This document shows positions 15,601-24,200 of a stretch of DNA of 28,610 nt, piece after piece; position 1 is the stretch's first letter; each line of letters starts with the position of its first letter. Origin of the DNA: Anaerolineales bacterium (GTDB lineage Bacteria > Chloroflexota > Anaerolineae > Anaerolineales > DRMV01); NCBI GenBank assembly GCA_026991215.1, contig JALXBY010000028.1, forward strand, positions 1-28,610, given 5' to 3'. The notes beneath the pieces are model-generated. The model had not been told where the DNA came from, did not search any database, and saw nothing but the letters and a program-made list of their open reading frames with translations. The translations under genes were made by a program, and so were the position numbers.

Positions 15601-17433
15601 CTACTCCTGGCTCAAGATGCTCTCGGCAATGAAGCGGGCGGAAAGGGGCAACCCATCGGTGCGGGCCACGGAGCGGATGCGGGTCGCCCATTGCGGGTAG
15701 GCCATGCGCAACAACATGGCCATCTGCCCATCCCGGTTGGCTTCCACCACGTAGACCCGCTGGTGCCGGGCCAGGTAGTCGCCAACTTCGTCGTGGAAGG
15801 GCAGCGCCCGGACCCGCAGGTAATCCGTAACCAATCCCCGCTGTTCCATCAGGGCGCGTGCCTCGACCATGGCCGCATCCACCGTGCCGTAGGTCAGAAT
15901 GCCCACCGGCTGGCCGGTTTCCTCCGCGATGGGCCGGGGCAGGATGTGCCGGTTTGCGTGGTATTTGCGCTTGATGCGCTGCACTAAGCGGTACCAGTTC
16001 TCCGGGTCCTCGCTGTAGCGGGCGTATTCGTCGTGGCCGGTGCCCCGGGTGAAGTACGCGGCCCCGGGCCGCCGGTTCCCCATGACCGTCCGGTACGGGA
16101 TGCCATCACCATCGACGTCCTTGTAACGGCCCCAGGGTTCACCCCGTTCCTGTTCCCAGCGTTCCAGGTCCTCTTCCCACAGGACCTTGCCCCGGTCCAT
16201 GGGCTGGTCGGGGTATGCAAAGGGCCGGGCCATCCAGTGGTTCATGCCCAGGTCCAGGTCGCTCATGACGAAGACCGGCGCCTGGAGCCGTTCCGCGATG
16301 TCGAAGGCCCGCCAGGCGAACTCAAAGGCCTCGTTGGGGTCCGCGGGGAAGAGGAGCACGTGTTCGGTATCCCCGTGGCTGGCGAAGTGGGCGAAGAGGA
16401 TGTCTCCCTGCTGGGTGCGGGTGGGCAGCCCGGTGCTGGGGCCGACCCGCTGCACGTCCCAGATCACCACGGGCACTTCCGCGAAGTAGGCCAGGCCGAT
16501 GCCTTCCATCATCAGGCTGATGCCGGGGCCGGAGGTCGCGGTCATGGCCCGCAGCCCGGCCCAACCCGCGCCAATGGCCATGTTGATGGCCGCGAGTTCG
16601 TCTTCGGCCTGGATGACCGCGTACGTTTGCTTGCCGTCCTCCAGCTTGCGCAGCCGGGCCAGGTAGCCTTCCAGGGCCTCGGCCAGGCTGGTGGAAGGGG
16701 TGATGGGGTACCAGCTGACGAACTGAACCCCGCCGAACACCGCGCCCAGGGCCGCGGCCGTGTTGCCGTCCACCAGGATTAAGCCCTGGGTAGCGTCCAT
16801 GGGGAGGACCCGGTACGGGTCCCGCTTCTCCAGGTTCTCTTCGGCCCAGTGGTAGGCGCTGCGCACCACGTTGTAGTTGAGGTCCACGGCCTTGGCCCGG
16901 TTGCGGAAGTGATACGCGAGGGCCGCGTGGATTGCGTCCATATCGATGCCCAAAAGGTAGGCCAGCACGCCCACGTAGACCATGTTGGCGACGTAATCCC
17001 GCAAACGCGGGGGCGCGCCGGATTCCCGGGCCAGTTTCTGTACGGGCATGGGGTAGGTCACGATGTCTTCCCGCAGGCCCTGGGGCCGGATGTGGTCGGC
17101 ATAAAGAAAAACCCCGCCGGGGACGACCCGCTCCATGTCCTCGTGGACGGTGGCGGGGTTCATGGCCACGACGATTTCGTGTTCATCCCGGCGGGAGAGG
17201 TAGCCGTGCTTGTTAATCCGGATGGTGTACCAGGTGGGCATCCCCTGGATGTTGGAGGGGAAGATGTTCTTACCCGAAACGGGGATGCCCATCCTGAACA
17301 GGGCGCGCAGCAGGGTAAGGTTGGAGGTCTGGCTGCCGGTCCCGTTGATGCTGCCCACGGTGATGGAGAAGTCGTTGACGATTTCGCGGGCGGGGGTGGC
17401 GACATGCGCGTGTTCTGCGATTTCTTCGGCCAT
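15601..17433 (-). CDS. 2-oxoacid:ferredoxin oxidoreductase alpha subunit, gamma-alpha fusion (KorA-type)
   Basis: This 610-residue subunit fuses the gamma domain (about residues 20-190, beginning VGSINGTGSQTSNLTLLRALFRMG) to the alpha pyrimidine-binding domain (about 215-440, with YPITPSTSLAEALE and the AINMAIGAGWAGLRAMTATSGPGISLM segment) and a C-terminal domain (about 490-600, ILTYGTVDAAMVEARAL). That is the usual order for two-subunit KorAB enzymes. It would work in the cytosol with the adjacent beta subunit to generate acyl-CoA and reduced ferredoxin, typical of anaerobes or the reductive TCA direction. GGAGG lies ten bases before the ATG. The GntR/FCD gene ends 30 bases upstream and is probably co-transcribed. 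Confidence 0.93.
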   Translation of the reverse strand: MAEEIAEHAHVATPAREIVNDFSITVGSINGTGSQTSNLTLLRALFRMGIPVSGKNIFPSNIQGMPTWYTIRINKHGYLSRRDEHEIVVAMNPATVHEDMERVVPGGVFLYADHIRPQGLREDIVTYPMPVQKLARESGAPPRLRDYVANMVYVGVLAYLLGIDMDAIHAALAYHFRNRAKAVDLNYNVVRSAYHWAEENLEKRDPYRVLPMDATQGLILVDGNTAAALGAVFGGVQFVSWYPITPSTSLAEALEGYLARLRKLEDGKQTYAVIQAEDELAAINMAIGAGWAGLRAMTATSGPGISLMMEGIGLAYFAEVPVVIWDVQRVGPSTGLPTRTQQGDILFAHFASHGDTEHVLLFPADPNEAFEFAWRAFDIAERLQAPVFVMSDLDLGMNHWMARPFAYPDQPMDRGKVLWEEDLERWEQERGEPWGRYKDVDGDGIPYRTVMGNRRPGAAYFTRGTGHDEYARYSEDPENWYRLVQRIKRKYHANRHILPRPIAEETGQPVGILTYGTVDAAMVEARALMEQRGLVTDYLRVRALPFHDEVGDYLARHQRVYVVEANRDGQMAMLLRMAYPQWATRIRSVARTDGLPLSARFIAESILSQE

Positions 17434-17463
17434 GGTGGGCCTCCTTGTACGCGGGCTTGGGGG

Positions 17464-18198
17464 TTAGAATTCTTCATCCCAGGGGAGGGGTGGAAGCGGC
17501 GGGGTGGAAGGCTGCTCTTTGCGCTGCTCCAACATGCCCAGGTGCTTGTCCAGCACCTCATAGGCTTTTTCGTAGTCTCCCGCCATTATAGCATCAACGA
17601 TGGCTTCGTGATGCTCCCACAGGGTGCGAAGATAGTCAAGTTCCCGGTAGCGGTTGAGGCCCACCGTTTCGTAGGCATCCCAGAAGGAAGCGAGCAGGCC
17701 CTGGACGAAGACGTTATCCAGCCGGCTGTAGATGGTCAGGTGGAACTCCCGGTGCTCCCGATGGGGGATGCGCACAGGGTCGTCGTTGAGCTTGGCCCAG
17801 GCCGCTTCGACGAGCTGGCGCAGGTACTGCTTGTCCTCCTCGGTGAGGGCCTGCACGGCCTCCAGGAAGTACTCCCGCTCCAGACGGCGGCGCAAATCCA
17901 GGTACTGGTCGAAGTAGGTGCGGTCGATGGAAACGGCCACCCGCAGGCTCAGGGAGACGGGCGGCTGGAAGCTGTAGGGCTGGAGGTAAATCCCCACCTT
18001 GGGCTTGGCCGTCACGAAACCCAAAGCCCGGGCCACGGCCAGCTGCTCCCGCAAATTGGGCACGCTGTTGCCCAACTGCTGACTGATCTGGTGCAACGGG
18101 GGCAACCGCCAGGACTTGGGGTCCACGCCATTGTTGCGGAATTCCCGGTACTTGCGCACAATGTACTGCAACAACACGGGCAGTTCTCGGCGTCGCAT
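17464..18198 (-). CDS. GntR-family (FCD domain) transcriptional regulator
   Basis: This 244-residue regulator has an N-terminal winged helix-turn-helix (about residues 30-75: LPPLHQISQQLG, then LREQLAVARALGFV and a wing ending VGIYLQP), followed by an all-helical FCD effector domain (about 90-225) containing REFHLTIYSRLDN, HHEAIVDAIMAGDYEKAYEVLDKHL and their metal/ligand-type His and Asp residues. FCD proteins usually sense organic acids. An ATG at 18204 immediately abuts AGGAGG, so the ATG at 18198, six bases after that site, is the better start. The gene heads the korA-korB operon, so control of that enzyme by a 2-oxoacid or related acid is likely (inference). A Pro-rich acidic tail ends the protein. 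Confidence 0.88.
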   Translation of the reverse strand: MRRRELPVLLQYIVRKYREFRNNGVDPKSWRLPPLHQISQQLGNSVPNLREQLAVARALGFVTAKPKVGIYLQPYSFQPPVSLSLRVAVSIDRTYFDQYLDLRRRLEREYFLEAVQALTEEDKQYLRQLVEAAWAKLNDDPVRIPHREHREFHLTIYSRLDNVFVQGLLASFWDAYETVGLNRYRELDYLRTLWEHHEAIVDAIMAGDYEKAYEVLDKHLGMLEQRKEQPSTPPLPPLPWDEEF

Positions 18199-18258
18199 GG
18201 GCATCCTCCTCTGTTGGTATGCTCATAATAGCGGTGAAATCATTCGTTCAGAGCACCC

Positions 18259-18286
18259 ATTTTACGCTCTTGCAATCAAATGTCAA
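18259..18286 (-). promoter_or_regulatory. sigma-70 promoter of the GntR-korA-korB operon
   Basis: On the leftward strand a consensus TTGACA (18286-18281) and TAAAAT (18264-18259) are separated by 16 bases. The predicted leader is about 50 bases and contains AGGAGG before the regulator start. A short dyad TATG-CT-CATA at 18218-18227 lies downstream of the start point and could be an operator, but it is too short to claim. Confidence 0.75.
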
Positions 18287-18458
18287 GACGAGAAAGTCCG
18301 GGCGCAAAGGTTTTCAAATTCTAACGAAAGGCCAAGCGCCATCGTATTTTCCCAGCGGCCCAGAGGGCGCAGAGGAAATTTTGACCTTTTCCCTCTGTCT
18401 CCACCGCCGCGGGGCATATATCAGAACACGAAAACGCCTGCAGCGCAGCCGCACGCTA
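18287..18458. other. AT-richer intergenic stretch between divergent promoters
   Basis: This stretch lies between the regulator promoter and the tRNA-Glu promoter. It is clearly less GC-rich than the flanks, and the open frames in it show no coding character. It contains a nine-base direct duplication, CAGAGGGCG followed by CAGAGGAAA at 18361-18378. No RNA gene or further promoter was recognised. Confidence 0.5.
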
Positions 18459-18486
18459 TTGACCTACCAACAGGAACCGGTATAAT
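18459..18486 (+). promoter_or_regulatory. sigma-70 promoter of tRNA-Glu
   Basis: TTGACC (18459-18464) and a perfect TATAAT (18481-18486) are separated by 16 bases. The -10 box ends eleven bases before the mature tRNA, implying a very short 5' leader. Confidence 0.85.
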
Positions 18487-18497
18487 TGCCCGTGCCT

Positions 18498-18570
18498 GCC
18501 CCCATCGTCTAAGTGGTTAGGACACGGGCCTTTCAAGCCCGCGGTCGGGGTTCAAGTCCCCGTGGGGGCA
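18498..18570 (+). tRNA. tRNA-Glu (anticodon UUC)
   Basis: A 73-base cloverleaf is visible. The acceptor stem pairs GCCCCCA (18498-18504) with TGGGGGC (18563-18569), leaving discriminator A. The D arm contains GTCTAAGTGGTTAGGAC, the anticodon stem CGGGC/GCCCG encloses loop CTTTCAA (anticodon TTC), and the T arm carries GGTTCAAGTCC. The CCA end is not encoded (TGG follows), so it must be added by the tRNA nucleotidyltransferase. It has its own promoter and terminator. Confidence 0.96.
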
Positions 18571-18581
18571 TGGAGATATAG

Positions 18582-18617
18582 ACACCACCCCGAAAGTGGG
18601 GTGGTGTTTGTTGTATT
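18582..18617 (+). terminator. intrinsic terminator of tRNA-Glu
   Basis: A perfect ten-base stem (ACACCACCCC at 18582-18591, GGGGTGGTGT at 18598-18607) with loop GAAAGT is followed by TTGTTGTATT. It starts twelve bases after the tRNA. Confidence 0.85.
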
Positions 18618-18638
18618 GGGCAAGGGTGGGGATATTGG

Positions 18639-18686
18639 AAAAAGAGAAGAGGCCTTCGGCATGACCGTTCCTCCGAGCCGAAGGCC
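18639..18686 (-). terminator. intrinsic terminator of tRNA-Val
   Basis: GGCCTTCGGC (18651-18660) and GCCGAAGGCC (18677-18686) form a perfect ten-base stem around a 16-base loop. On the leftward strand it is followed by TCTTCTCTTTTT. It lies 38 bases beyond the 3' end of tRNA-Val, and converges with the tRNA-Glu terminator. Confidence 0.75.
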
Positions 18687-18724
18687 CCATTCCCTGGCCG
18701 TACAGTATAGGTGGGGGTTTTCAA

Positions 18725-18798
18725 TGGGCGGGGTGGGACTCGAACCCACGGCCTCCTCCTTGTAAGGGAGGCGCTCTAACCATCTGAGCTACCCGCCC
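18725..18798 (-). tRNA. tRNA-Val (anticodon UAC)
   Basis: On the leftward strand a 74-base cloverleaf begins GGGCGGG at 18798 and pairs with CCCGCCC, leaving discriminator A at 18725. The D arm contains GCTCAGATGGTTAGAGC, the anticodon stem CCTCC/GGAGG encloses loop CTTACAA (anticodon TAC), and the T arm carries GGTTCGAGTCC. CCA is not encoded. It is convergent with tRNA-Glu. Confidence 0.96.
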
Positions 18799-18808
18799 GT
18801 GCAGGGCA

Positions 18809-18814
18809 ATTATA
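18809..18814 (-). promoter_or_regulatory. -10 element of tRNA-Val promoter
   Basis: A perfect TATAAT on the leftward strand ends ten bases before the tRNA. No -35 hexamer is recognisable at 16-18 bases. The -10 box sits inside a seven-base inverted repeat (GCAGGGC at 18801-18807, GCCCTGC at 18820-18826). Confidence 0.6.
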
Positions 18815-18854
18815 CCCAAGCCCTGCGCGGCGGGGGTTGGGAAACGGTAACGGT

Positions 18855-19718
18855 TCACCCGGCCTCGCTTTCCTCCCAGGAACGAAAGCCTTCCCCCACC
18901 ACCTCCAGGGCCTGCCCGATGACCACGAAGGCCTTAGGGTCGATCTCCCGCACCCGGGCCTTGAGTTGGGGAACTTCGCTTCGGGAAAGCACGCAGAACA
19001 CCACCTGCCGGGGATGTCCGGTATACGCGCCCCGGGCCTGGAACACAGTTGCGCCCCGGTTCAACTCCTGGAGAATCATACGGGCGATGGCCTCGGGCTT
19101 TTCCGAAACAATCCAAACCGTGCGGGAAACCTGAATGCCCTGGTACACGCCATCAGCAACCAGCCCGGCCACATACAGGGCCATGAGCGCGTACAGGGCC
19201 TTTTCCCAGCCAAAGGTCGCGCCCGCGGCCAAAAGCACCAGCGTATCCGAGGCCAGGTAACTCTGGGCCATGGGCACGTGCCAGCGCCGGGCCACAATCC
19301 GGGCCAGGATGTCGGTCCCACCACTGGTCCCCTTGCCCCGGTAAATCAAGCCGGCCGCGATACCGGTCAACACGCCGCCATACAAAGCCTGGAGCACCAG
19401 GTCATCGGTGGGTGGGGAAACCCGGAAGGCATACGTAAAGGCGTCCACGGCCAGGGAGAAACTCACCACCACGTACACCGTGCGCCAGGCAAAGCGCGGA
19501 CCGCCCAGGTACCGCCAGCCCAGCCAGAACAAAGGCAGGTTGAAGAGGAAACTCAACAGGCCCACGGGCCACCGCGTGTACGCATGAATCACCAGGGCCA
19601 GGCCGCTGACCCCGCCTGCAGCCAGTTCTCCAGGGATGAGGAACAGGGCCATGGCCAGGCCCAGCAGCCAGGCGCCCGTGGTCAGGTAAAGGAGGTCACG
19701 GAGGCGAGACCAGGACAT
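18855..19718 (-). CDS. YitT family membrane protein (DUF161 + DUF2179)
   Basis: This 287-residue protein belongs to the YitT family. Its N-terminal part has about five or six membrane helices with the family patterns FLIPGELAAGGVSGLALVIH (about residues 26-45) and GKGTSGGTDILARIV (about 127-141). The C-terminal soluble DUF2179 domain (about 195-280) contains RGATVFQARGAYTGHPRQVVFCVLSRSEVPQLK, typical of the family. The biochemical function is not established. The start ATG fits the family but has no ribosome-binding site; the sequence before it is C-rich and then becomes the seven-base repeat array. It could be the last gene of the kinase-rpiA-rpe unit or have its own start point. Confidence 0.9.
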   Translation of the reverse strand: MSWSRLRDLLYLTTGAWLLGLAMALFLIPGELAAGGVSGLALVIHAYTRWPVGLLSFLFNLPLFWLGWRYLGGPRFAWRTVYVVVSFSLAVDAFTYAFRVSPPTDDLVLQALYGGVLTGIAAGLIYRGKGTSGGTDILARIVARRWHVPMAQSYLASDTLVLLAAGATFGWEKALYALMALYVAGLVADGVYQGIQVSRTVWIVSEKPEAIARMILQELNRGATVFQARGAYTGHPRQVVFCVLSRSEVPQLKARVREIDPKAFVVIGQALEVVGEGFRSWEESEAG

Positions 19719-19732
19719 GGGGGCTATGTGCG

Positions 19733-19795
19733 GTCAGCGGTCGGCGGTCGGCAGTCAGCAGTCAGCAGGCGGCAGGCAGCCGTCAGAAGTCAGGG
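19733..19795. repeat. degenerate seven-base tandem array 3 (nine units)
   Basis: Nine in-register units begin with GTCAGCG at 19733. Seven begin with GTC, and the other two with GGC. GTCAGCA and GTCGGCA/G dominate. The array lies between rpe and the YitT gene and runs into the rpe stop codon at 19790-19792, so its last units are partly inside that reading frame. Confidence 0.8.
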
Positions 19796-20557
19796 GGTGG
19801 TGGCCAGGGAAAGGAGGCGCTGGACGTTGGCCGCGATGCGCTCCGGGGGGCGGAAGATGGCGGAAGCGGCCACGAACACGTCTGCGCCGGCCCGCCGCGC
19901 CGCGGGCAGGGTGTGGACGTTGACGCCGCCATCCACTTCCACCAGGGGCCGGGGCCAGGCTTCATCCCGCGGGGGCAGGTTCTGCACCGCCCCGGCTTCG
20001 GTCACACCCCAATCTTCGGGGGAAAGGCGCTGACCCGCGGGGCCCCGAACCAACGCAGCCGCTTCCCGAATTTTGGGCAGCACCCCAGCGATGAACTTCT
20101 GCCCCGCAAACCCAGGGTTCACCGTCATGACCAGGACCAGGTCCACGTCGGGCAGCAGGGGCCGGATGTGGCTCAGGGGCGTACCGGGGTTCAGGGCCAC
20201 CCCCGCCCGCAAGCCCAGGGCCTTGATGCGATGCACGGCCCGATGCACATGGGGCGTGGCCTCCACATGTACGGTGAGCAGGTCCGCACCGGCCTGGGCA
20301 AAGGCTTCGAGGAAGCGCTCCGGCCGTTCGACCATTAGATGTACGTCGATGAGGGTCTGGTACGTGTCGGCCAGGGGGCGTAAGGCTTCCACCACATGGG
20401 GACCCATGCTCAAATTGGGCACGAAGTGCCCATCCATCACGTCCACGTGAATCCACCGCGCGCCGGCCTCCAGTGCGGTTCGGGTCTGCTCGTAAAGATG
20501 CCCGGCATCCGCCGCCAGGATGGAGGCGGCCAGAATCGGCGGTCGCGCTTCAGGCAT
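19790..20557 (-). CDS. rpe: ribulose-phosphate 3-epimerase with an internal insertion
   Basis: Rpe interconverts ribulose-5-P and xylulose-5-P in the pentose phosphate and Calvin pathways. The 255-residue TIM-barrel protein has the metal and catalytic segments HVDVMDGHFVPNLSMGP (about residues 37-53), IDVHLMVERPERFL (about 71-84), VMTVNPGFAGQKFI (about 143-156) and VEVDGGVN (about 204-211). The family is usually about 220 residues long. The excess is a segment of about 30 residues (about 168-200, PAGQRLSPEDWG to RDEAWPRP) between barrel elements 6 and 7. GGAGG lies nine bases before the start, inside the end of rpiA, with an eight-base overlap. The stop lies within a repeat array. Confidence 0.94.
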   Translation of the reverse strand: MPEARPPILAASILAADAGHLYEQTRTALEAGARWIHVDVMDGHFVPNLSMGPHVVEALRPLADTYQTLIDVHLMVERPERFLEAFAQAGADLLTVHVEATPHVHRAVHRIKALGLRAGVALNPGTPLSHIRPLLPDVDLVLVMTVNPGFAGQKFIAGVLPKIREAAALVRGPAGQRLSPEDWGVTEAGAVQNLPPRDEAWPRPLVEVDGGVNVHTLPAARRAGADVFVAASAIFRPPERIAANVQRLLSLATTP

Positions 20558-21263
20558 CGCGCATCACCTCCACGCCCTTGAGGGTACCCACGACGACCAC
20601 GTCGGCCATGCCCAGGAACAGGCCATGTTCCACGATGCCGGGCCGACCGTTGAGGACCTGGGCCAGGTGCCAGGGGTCGGCAATGCCCTGGGGGAAGCGC
20701 GCGTCCAGGATGTAATGCCCACCGTCGGTCACGAAGGGTTCGCCCTCCTCGGTGGCCCGGATGCGGACCTGCGCACCCCGGTCCTCCAGGAAGACCACAT
20801 GGGTACGCCAGCCAAAGGGTTCGACCTCCACCGGCAGGGGGACCCGGGTACCCAACCGTTCCACCCGCTTCTGCTCATCGACCAGGATGACCACGCGGCG
20901 GGCGGCCGCGGCCACGATTTTTTCCCACAACAACGCGCCGCCCATGCCCTTGATGAGGTTGCGGTGCGGGTCCACTTCGTCGGCACCGTCCAGGACCACG
21001 TCCACCACCGGCCGCGAGTTCAGGTCGCCCAGAGGGATGCCCAGGTCCAGGGCCAGCCGTGCGGTGCGCCGCGAAGTGGGGATACCCACGATGTGCCGGA
21101 GCCGACCCTGCTTGAGCCGCCGGGCGATTTCCTGCACTGCGTAGGCCGCGGTGGACCCGGTCCCCAGGCCGACCACCATGCCACTTTCCACGAAGTGCTC
21201 CACGGCATAGTACGCGGCCTGCTGCTTCATTCCTTCGATTTGGGCGGGTGTGTATTCGGGCAT
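20550..21263 (-). CDS. rpiA: ribose-5-phosphate isomerase A
   Basis: RpiA interconverts ribose-5-P and ribulose-5-P in the cytosol. The 237-residue product shows the family landmarks in order: GMVVGLGTGSTAAYAV (about residues 28-43, phosphate-binding loop), the catalytic DGADEVDPHRNLIKG (about 88-102), GGALLWEKIVA, and the PLPVEVEPFGW segment (about 132-142). Longer in-frame starts exist but would overlap the kinase; the ATG at 21263 matches the family start and has GAGGGG six bases upstream. It begins ten bases after the kinase stop and overlaps rpe by eight bases, so kinase, rpiA and rpe are very likely one transcript. Confidence 0.95.
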   Translation of the reverse strand: MPEYTPAQIEGMKQQAAYYAVEHFVESGMVVGLGTGSTAAYAVQEIARRLKQGRLRHIVGIPTSRRTARLALDLGIPLGDLNSRPVVDVVLDGADEVDPHRNLIKGMGGALLWEKIVAAAARRVVILVDEQKRVERLGTRVPLPVEVEPFGWRTHVVFLEDRGAQVRIRATEEGEPFVTDGGHYILDARFPQGIADPWHLAQVLNGRPGIVEHGLFLGMADVVVVGTLKGVEVMRDA

Positions 21264-21273
21264 GGGTGTCCCC

Positions 21274-24200
21274 TCATACAACAGCGGTTTCGTCGTCTGT
21301 GGCCGTTTCGCGTTCCGTATCTGTGGCGGATGCGTCTTGTGGCGGTACAGGCTCCAATTCGTAGAAGAAATACGCCGGGTCACTCTTCAAAGCCACGAGC
21401 ATCGTCAAAAGGCCCCATCCCGTTGAAACGTATAGAGGTTGCACGGGCGGATTTGTGAAAAACAACATACCGGCCAATATAACCTGCCACAAAGCCGTCA
21501 AAGAAAGCCAGGGGAAGTCAAATAAAGATATGAATAGCAAAATGACAAACCCAGCCACCGTACACAGGGCAAACAAGGCCAACAAAGGCGACCATAGGGA
21601 AGCACAAAGCAACAAAATCGGGAAACCGAACAACAACCACAGCGCGACCGTGCGGAAGACGCGTCTTGGCGGCGTTCCTTCTTCCACAGAAAACACGACC
21701 CAAGTGGCAAAGCCTATCGCCATCCAGAGAAACAGCACAAAGGCCAGCGTCGCGTAAAAGGCATCACGCAGGGCAATATCGTATATCGCGAAGACCCAAA
21801 GCACCGCGGCAAACCCAGTAAAGACGCTGATGAACAAAGGCCCGCCAGCCAACATACGACGCAAACGCTGCCCAAGCACATACCGAAGGGTATATAACAG
21901 ATAATGTCCGGCGATATACACGGCCAGGGGAACTTCAAGCCAGAAGAGGCGCAACGCCTGGGGATGTGGACTGAAGGAACGTCCAAACAGCGTCAACGTC
22001 GTATCAACGGTGTTGGGAAAATCCACACCATAATTGAGGAGCCAACTCCAGATAAGAAGCAGGAGAATGCCCAGCGCCGCGCCTGCCCGCCAAAGCCATG
22101 CGTGGACGTTGGAAATCACAATTTCCCGTAATGAGGGTAAGTCTTCGTGAACAAAACGCCACCACTGGTACAGGGCATCGGGGGGCAGACGCGTCAACGG
22201 TTCCTCCACAAACCGACGCAACCGGTCCCATCCAGGGTACAACTCTGGCAGGAGCACGTGATGACGCCAGGCGCGGAGTTCCTCCTGCAACGAAAGCAGG
22301 TCCTGTAGCACCTCCTCGCGGGACGCCGTTTGCGCCTGATCCATATCCTGTAGCAGTTTTTCCAGTTCGGCCAGCAGTTGAAAGCGTCGGTAAGAGCCTG
22401 GGTCCTCTTGTGCCGTCTTTTGTGCCTCGATCACTTTTTGCGCAAGGGTCCAGCGGGTTTCCAAGGCTTCAGCATCCATAGGAACCCGTACCCAAAGATA
22501 CTTCTTGGCCCGTTGCAGCGTAGTTTCCCAGTGTTGCTCAAAGCCCTGCCGACTGCGTAGGTGACCTTGTTTCCGAGAGACCTCTTCCAAAAAAGGCAAC
22601 ACCCGTTCCTGAAGGAAGCGCCAACAAGGCCAACCCAGAGGTTTGGCGCAGGCCAGTTCCATTTCCAGACGCAGGGCATGGGCGCGGACGAGCAGGGTTT
22701 CCCCTTCTTCATCAACGGGGATGCTTTCCGTAATCCGGGCAAGATGCTCCTGGGCTTCCTGAAAATATTCCTCCAAAGCGGTCCGGTCAATCCAGGCCCC
22801 GGAGGTTTGGCGGGCGGCCAGGAGGCGGTCGATGTCCGTCAAGGCCCGGTGCCAGGTGTCCAGGTCAGGCGCTTCCCAACGCAATTCCTCAAGCCATGCC
22901 TCGACCTTGCGCAACAGGGCCTCCTGGTCTGGCGCCAGCACAAACCCCTGGCGCATTTCCTGGCAGACCTGACGCGCCCGCTCCCGAACCTGCTCGAACA
23001 ACGACCGGGAAAACAACAGCGCCAGCAGCCGCCCAGACAATTCGGGGCGCTGTTCCCACGCCTCCAACCACGGTCGCGCCTGGGGGCCAGTGCGCAGGCT
23101 GCTGTACCGCCGCCGCTGCACGTCCATGCCAAAGTAAAGGGAGAACAGCCGGTTGGCCCGCAGCCGTGGTATCAGGGGGTCCTCCCCGGTCAGGGCCTCC
23201 AGCAGCGCGGTTTCGTCTTCCCAGACCTGTTCCCGCAGGCCAAAGGGCAGTTCCGGGTCCAGATGCCAGAGGAAGGCGGCCAGTTGCGCATCGGGTTCGT
23301 GGCCCTGGAGGAGATACCGGTTCACCTGCCGGCGACGTTCGGGCATCAGGGCCAGTACTTCGCTCCAGCGGCCCTCGGCGATGAAGGCCTGGTAGGCTTC
23401 GTCCCAGTGGTCCCAGGCGTCCCGGGCCAGCCGTTTGAGGTCGTGGTACACCCGACCGCGGAACTCGATATCCACGAACACCTGCACATCCGGCGGCACC
23501 GGCACCCGACCGGGGTCCCGCAACCAGAGCCGGACCTGCTCGCCGTGCCAGCGGGCCTCGGGGTCTCGGGTCAGCAGCCCGGCCAGCAGGCGGTACCAGG
23601 CGGAAGGCAGGTCATAGGTCTGGAGGAAGTCATCCCGTCGGAACTGGGTGGAAAGGTATTCGTACAGGGCCATGGGCGCATCGGGCAGGTCGGCGAAGGG
23701 GTGGCGGCCGGAAATCAATTCCAACAGCGTAATGCCCAGGGACCACCAGTCATAGGCGGGCTGGACGAGCATCCGCTCCAGGCGGCCCAGTTGCAAAGCC
23801 TCGGGAGGCATGTAGTACACCGTTCCCCGAAAGCCCGAAACCGACCGGCCCGTGGCCATCCCCAAATCCCCCACGTAGAAGCGCTCGGTGCGGGGGTCCC
23901 AGAACAGGTTGGAGGGCTTGATATCCCGATGCACGATGTGCAGCCCGTGCAACCCCAGCAGGGCATCGGTCACATGGGCCACCAGTTGGCGAAGCCGGGG
24001 CCAGTCCACCTGGCCTTCCCCCTTTTGGAACAGGGCCGGCCGCACCGCACCCTGGGGGAAGAAGGGGAACACCAGGAAGTACCAGATGCCCTCGGGACCG
24101 TGGTCCAGCAAGGGGACCAGGTGGGGGACCTCATGCCCGCGCAGGCGGTCGTAGGTCTCCAGCACCCGGGGCGGTTCGTCGAAGGCCTGCCAGAACTTGA

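Noticed and set aside
18218..18227. TATG-CT-CATA dyad as the GntR operator
   Set aside because: It is only ten bases and does not match the usual FadR-type operator layout; it is kept as a remark in the promoter entry.
21264..21383. N-terminal extension of rpiA
   Set aside because: It overlaps the kinase C-terminus in another frame, lacks family similarity, and the start at 21263 has a good ribosome-binding site.
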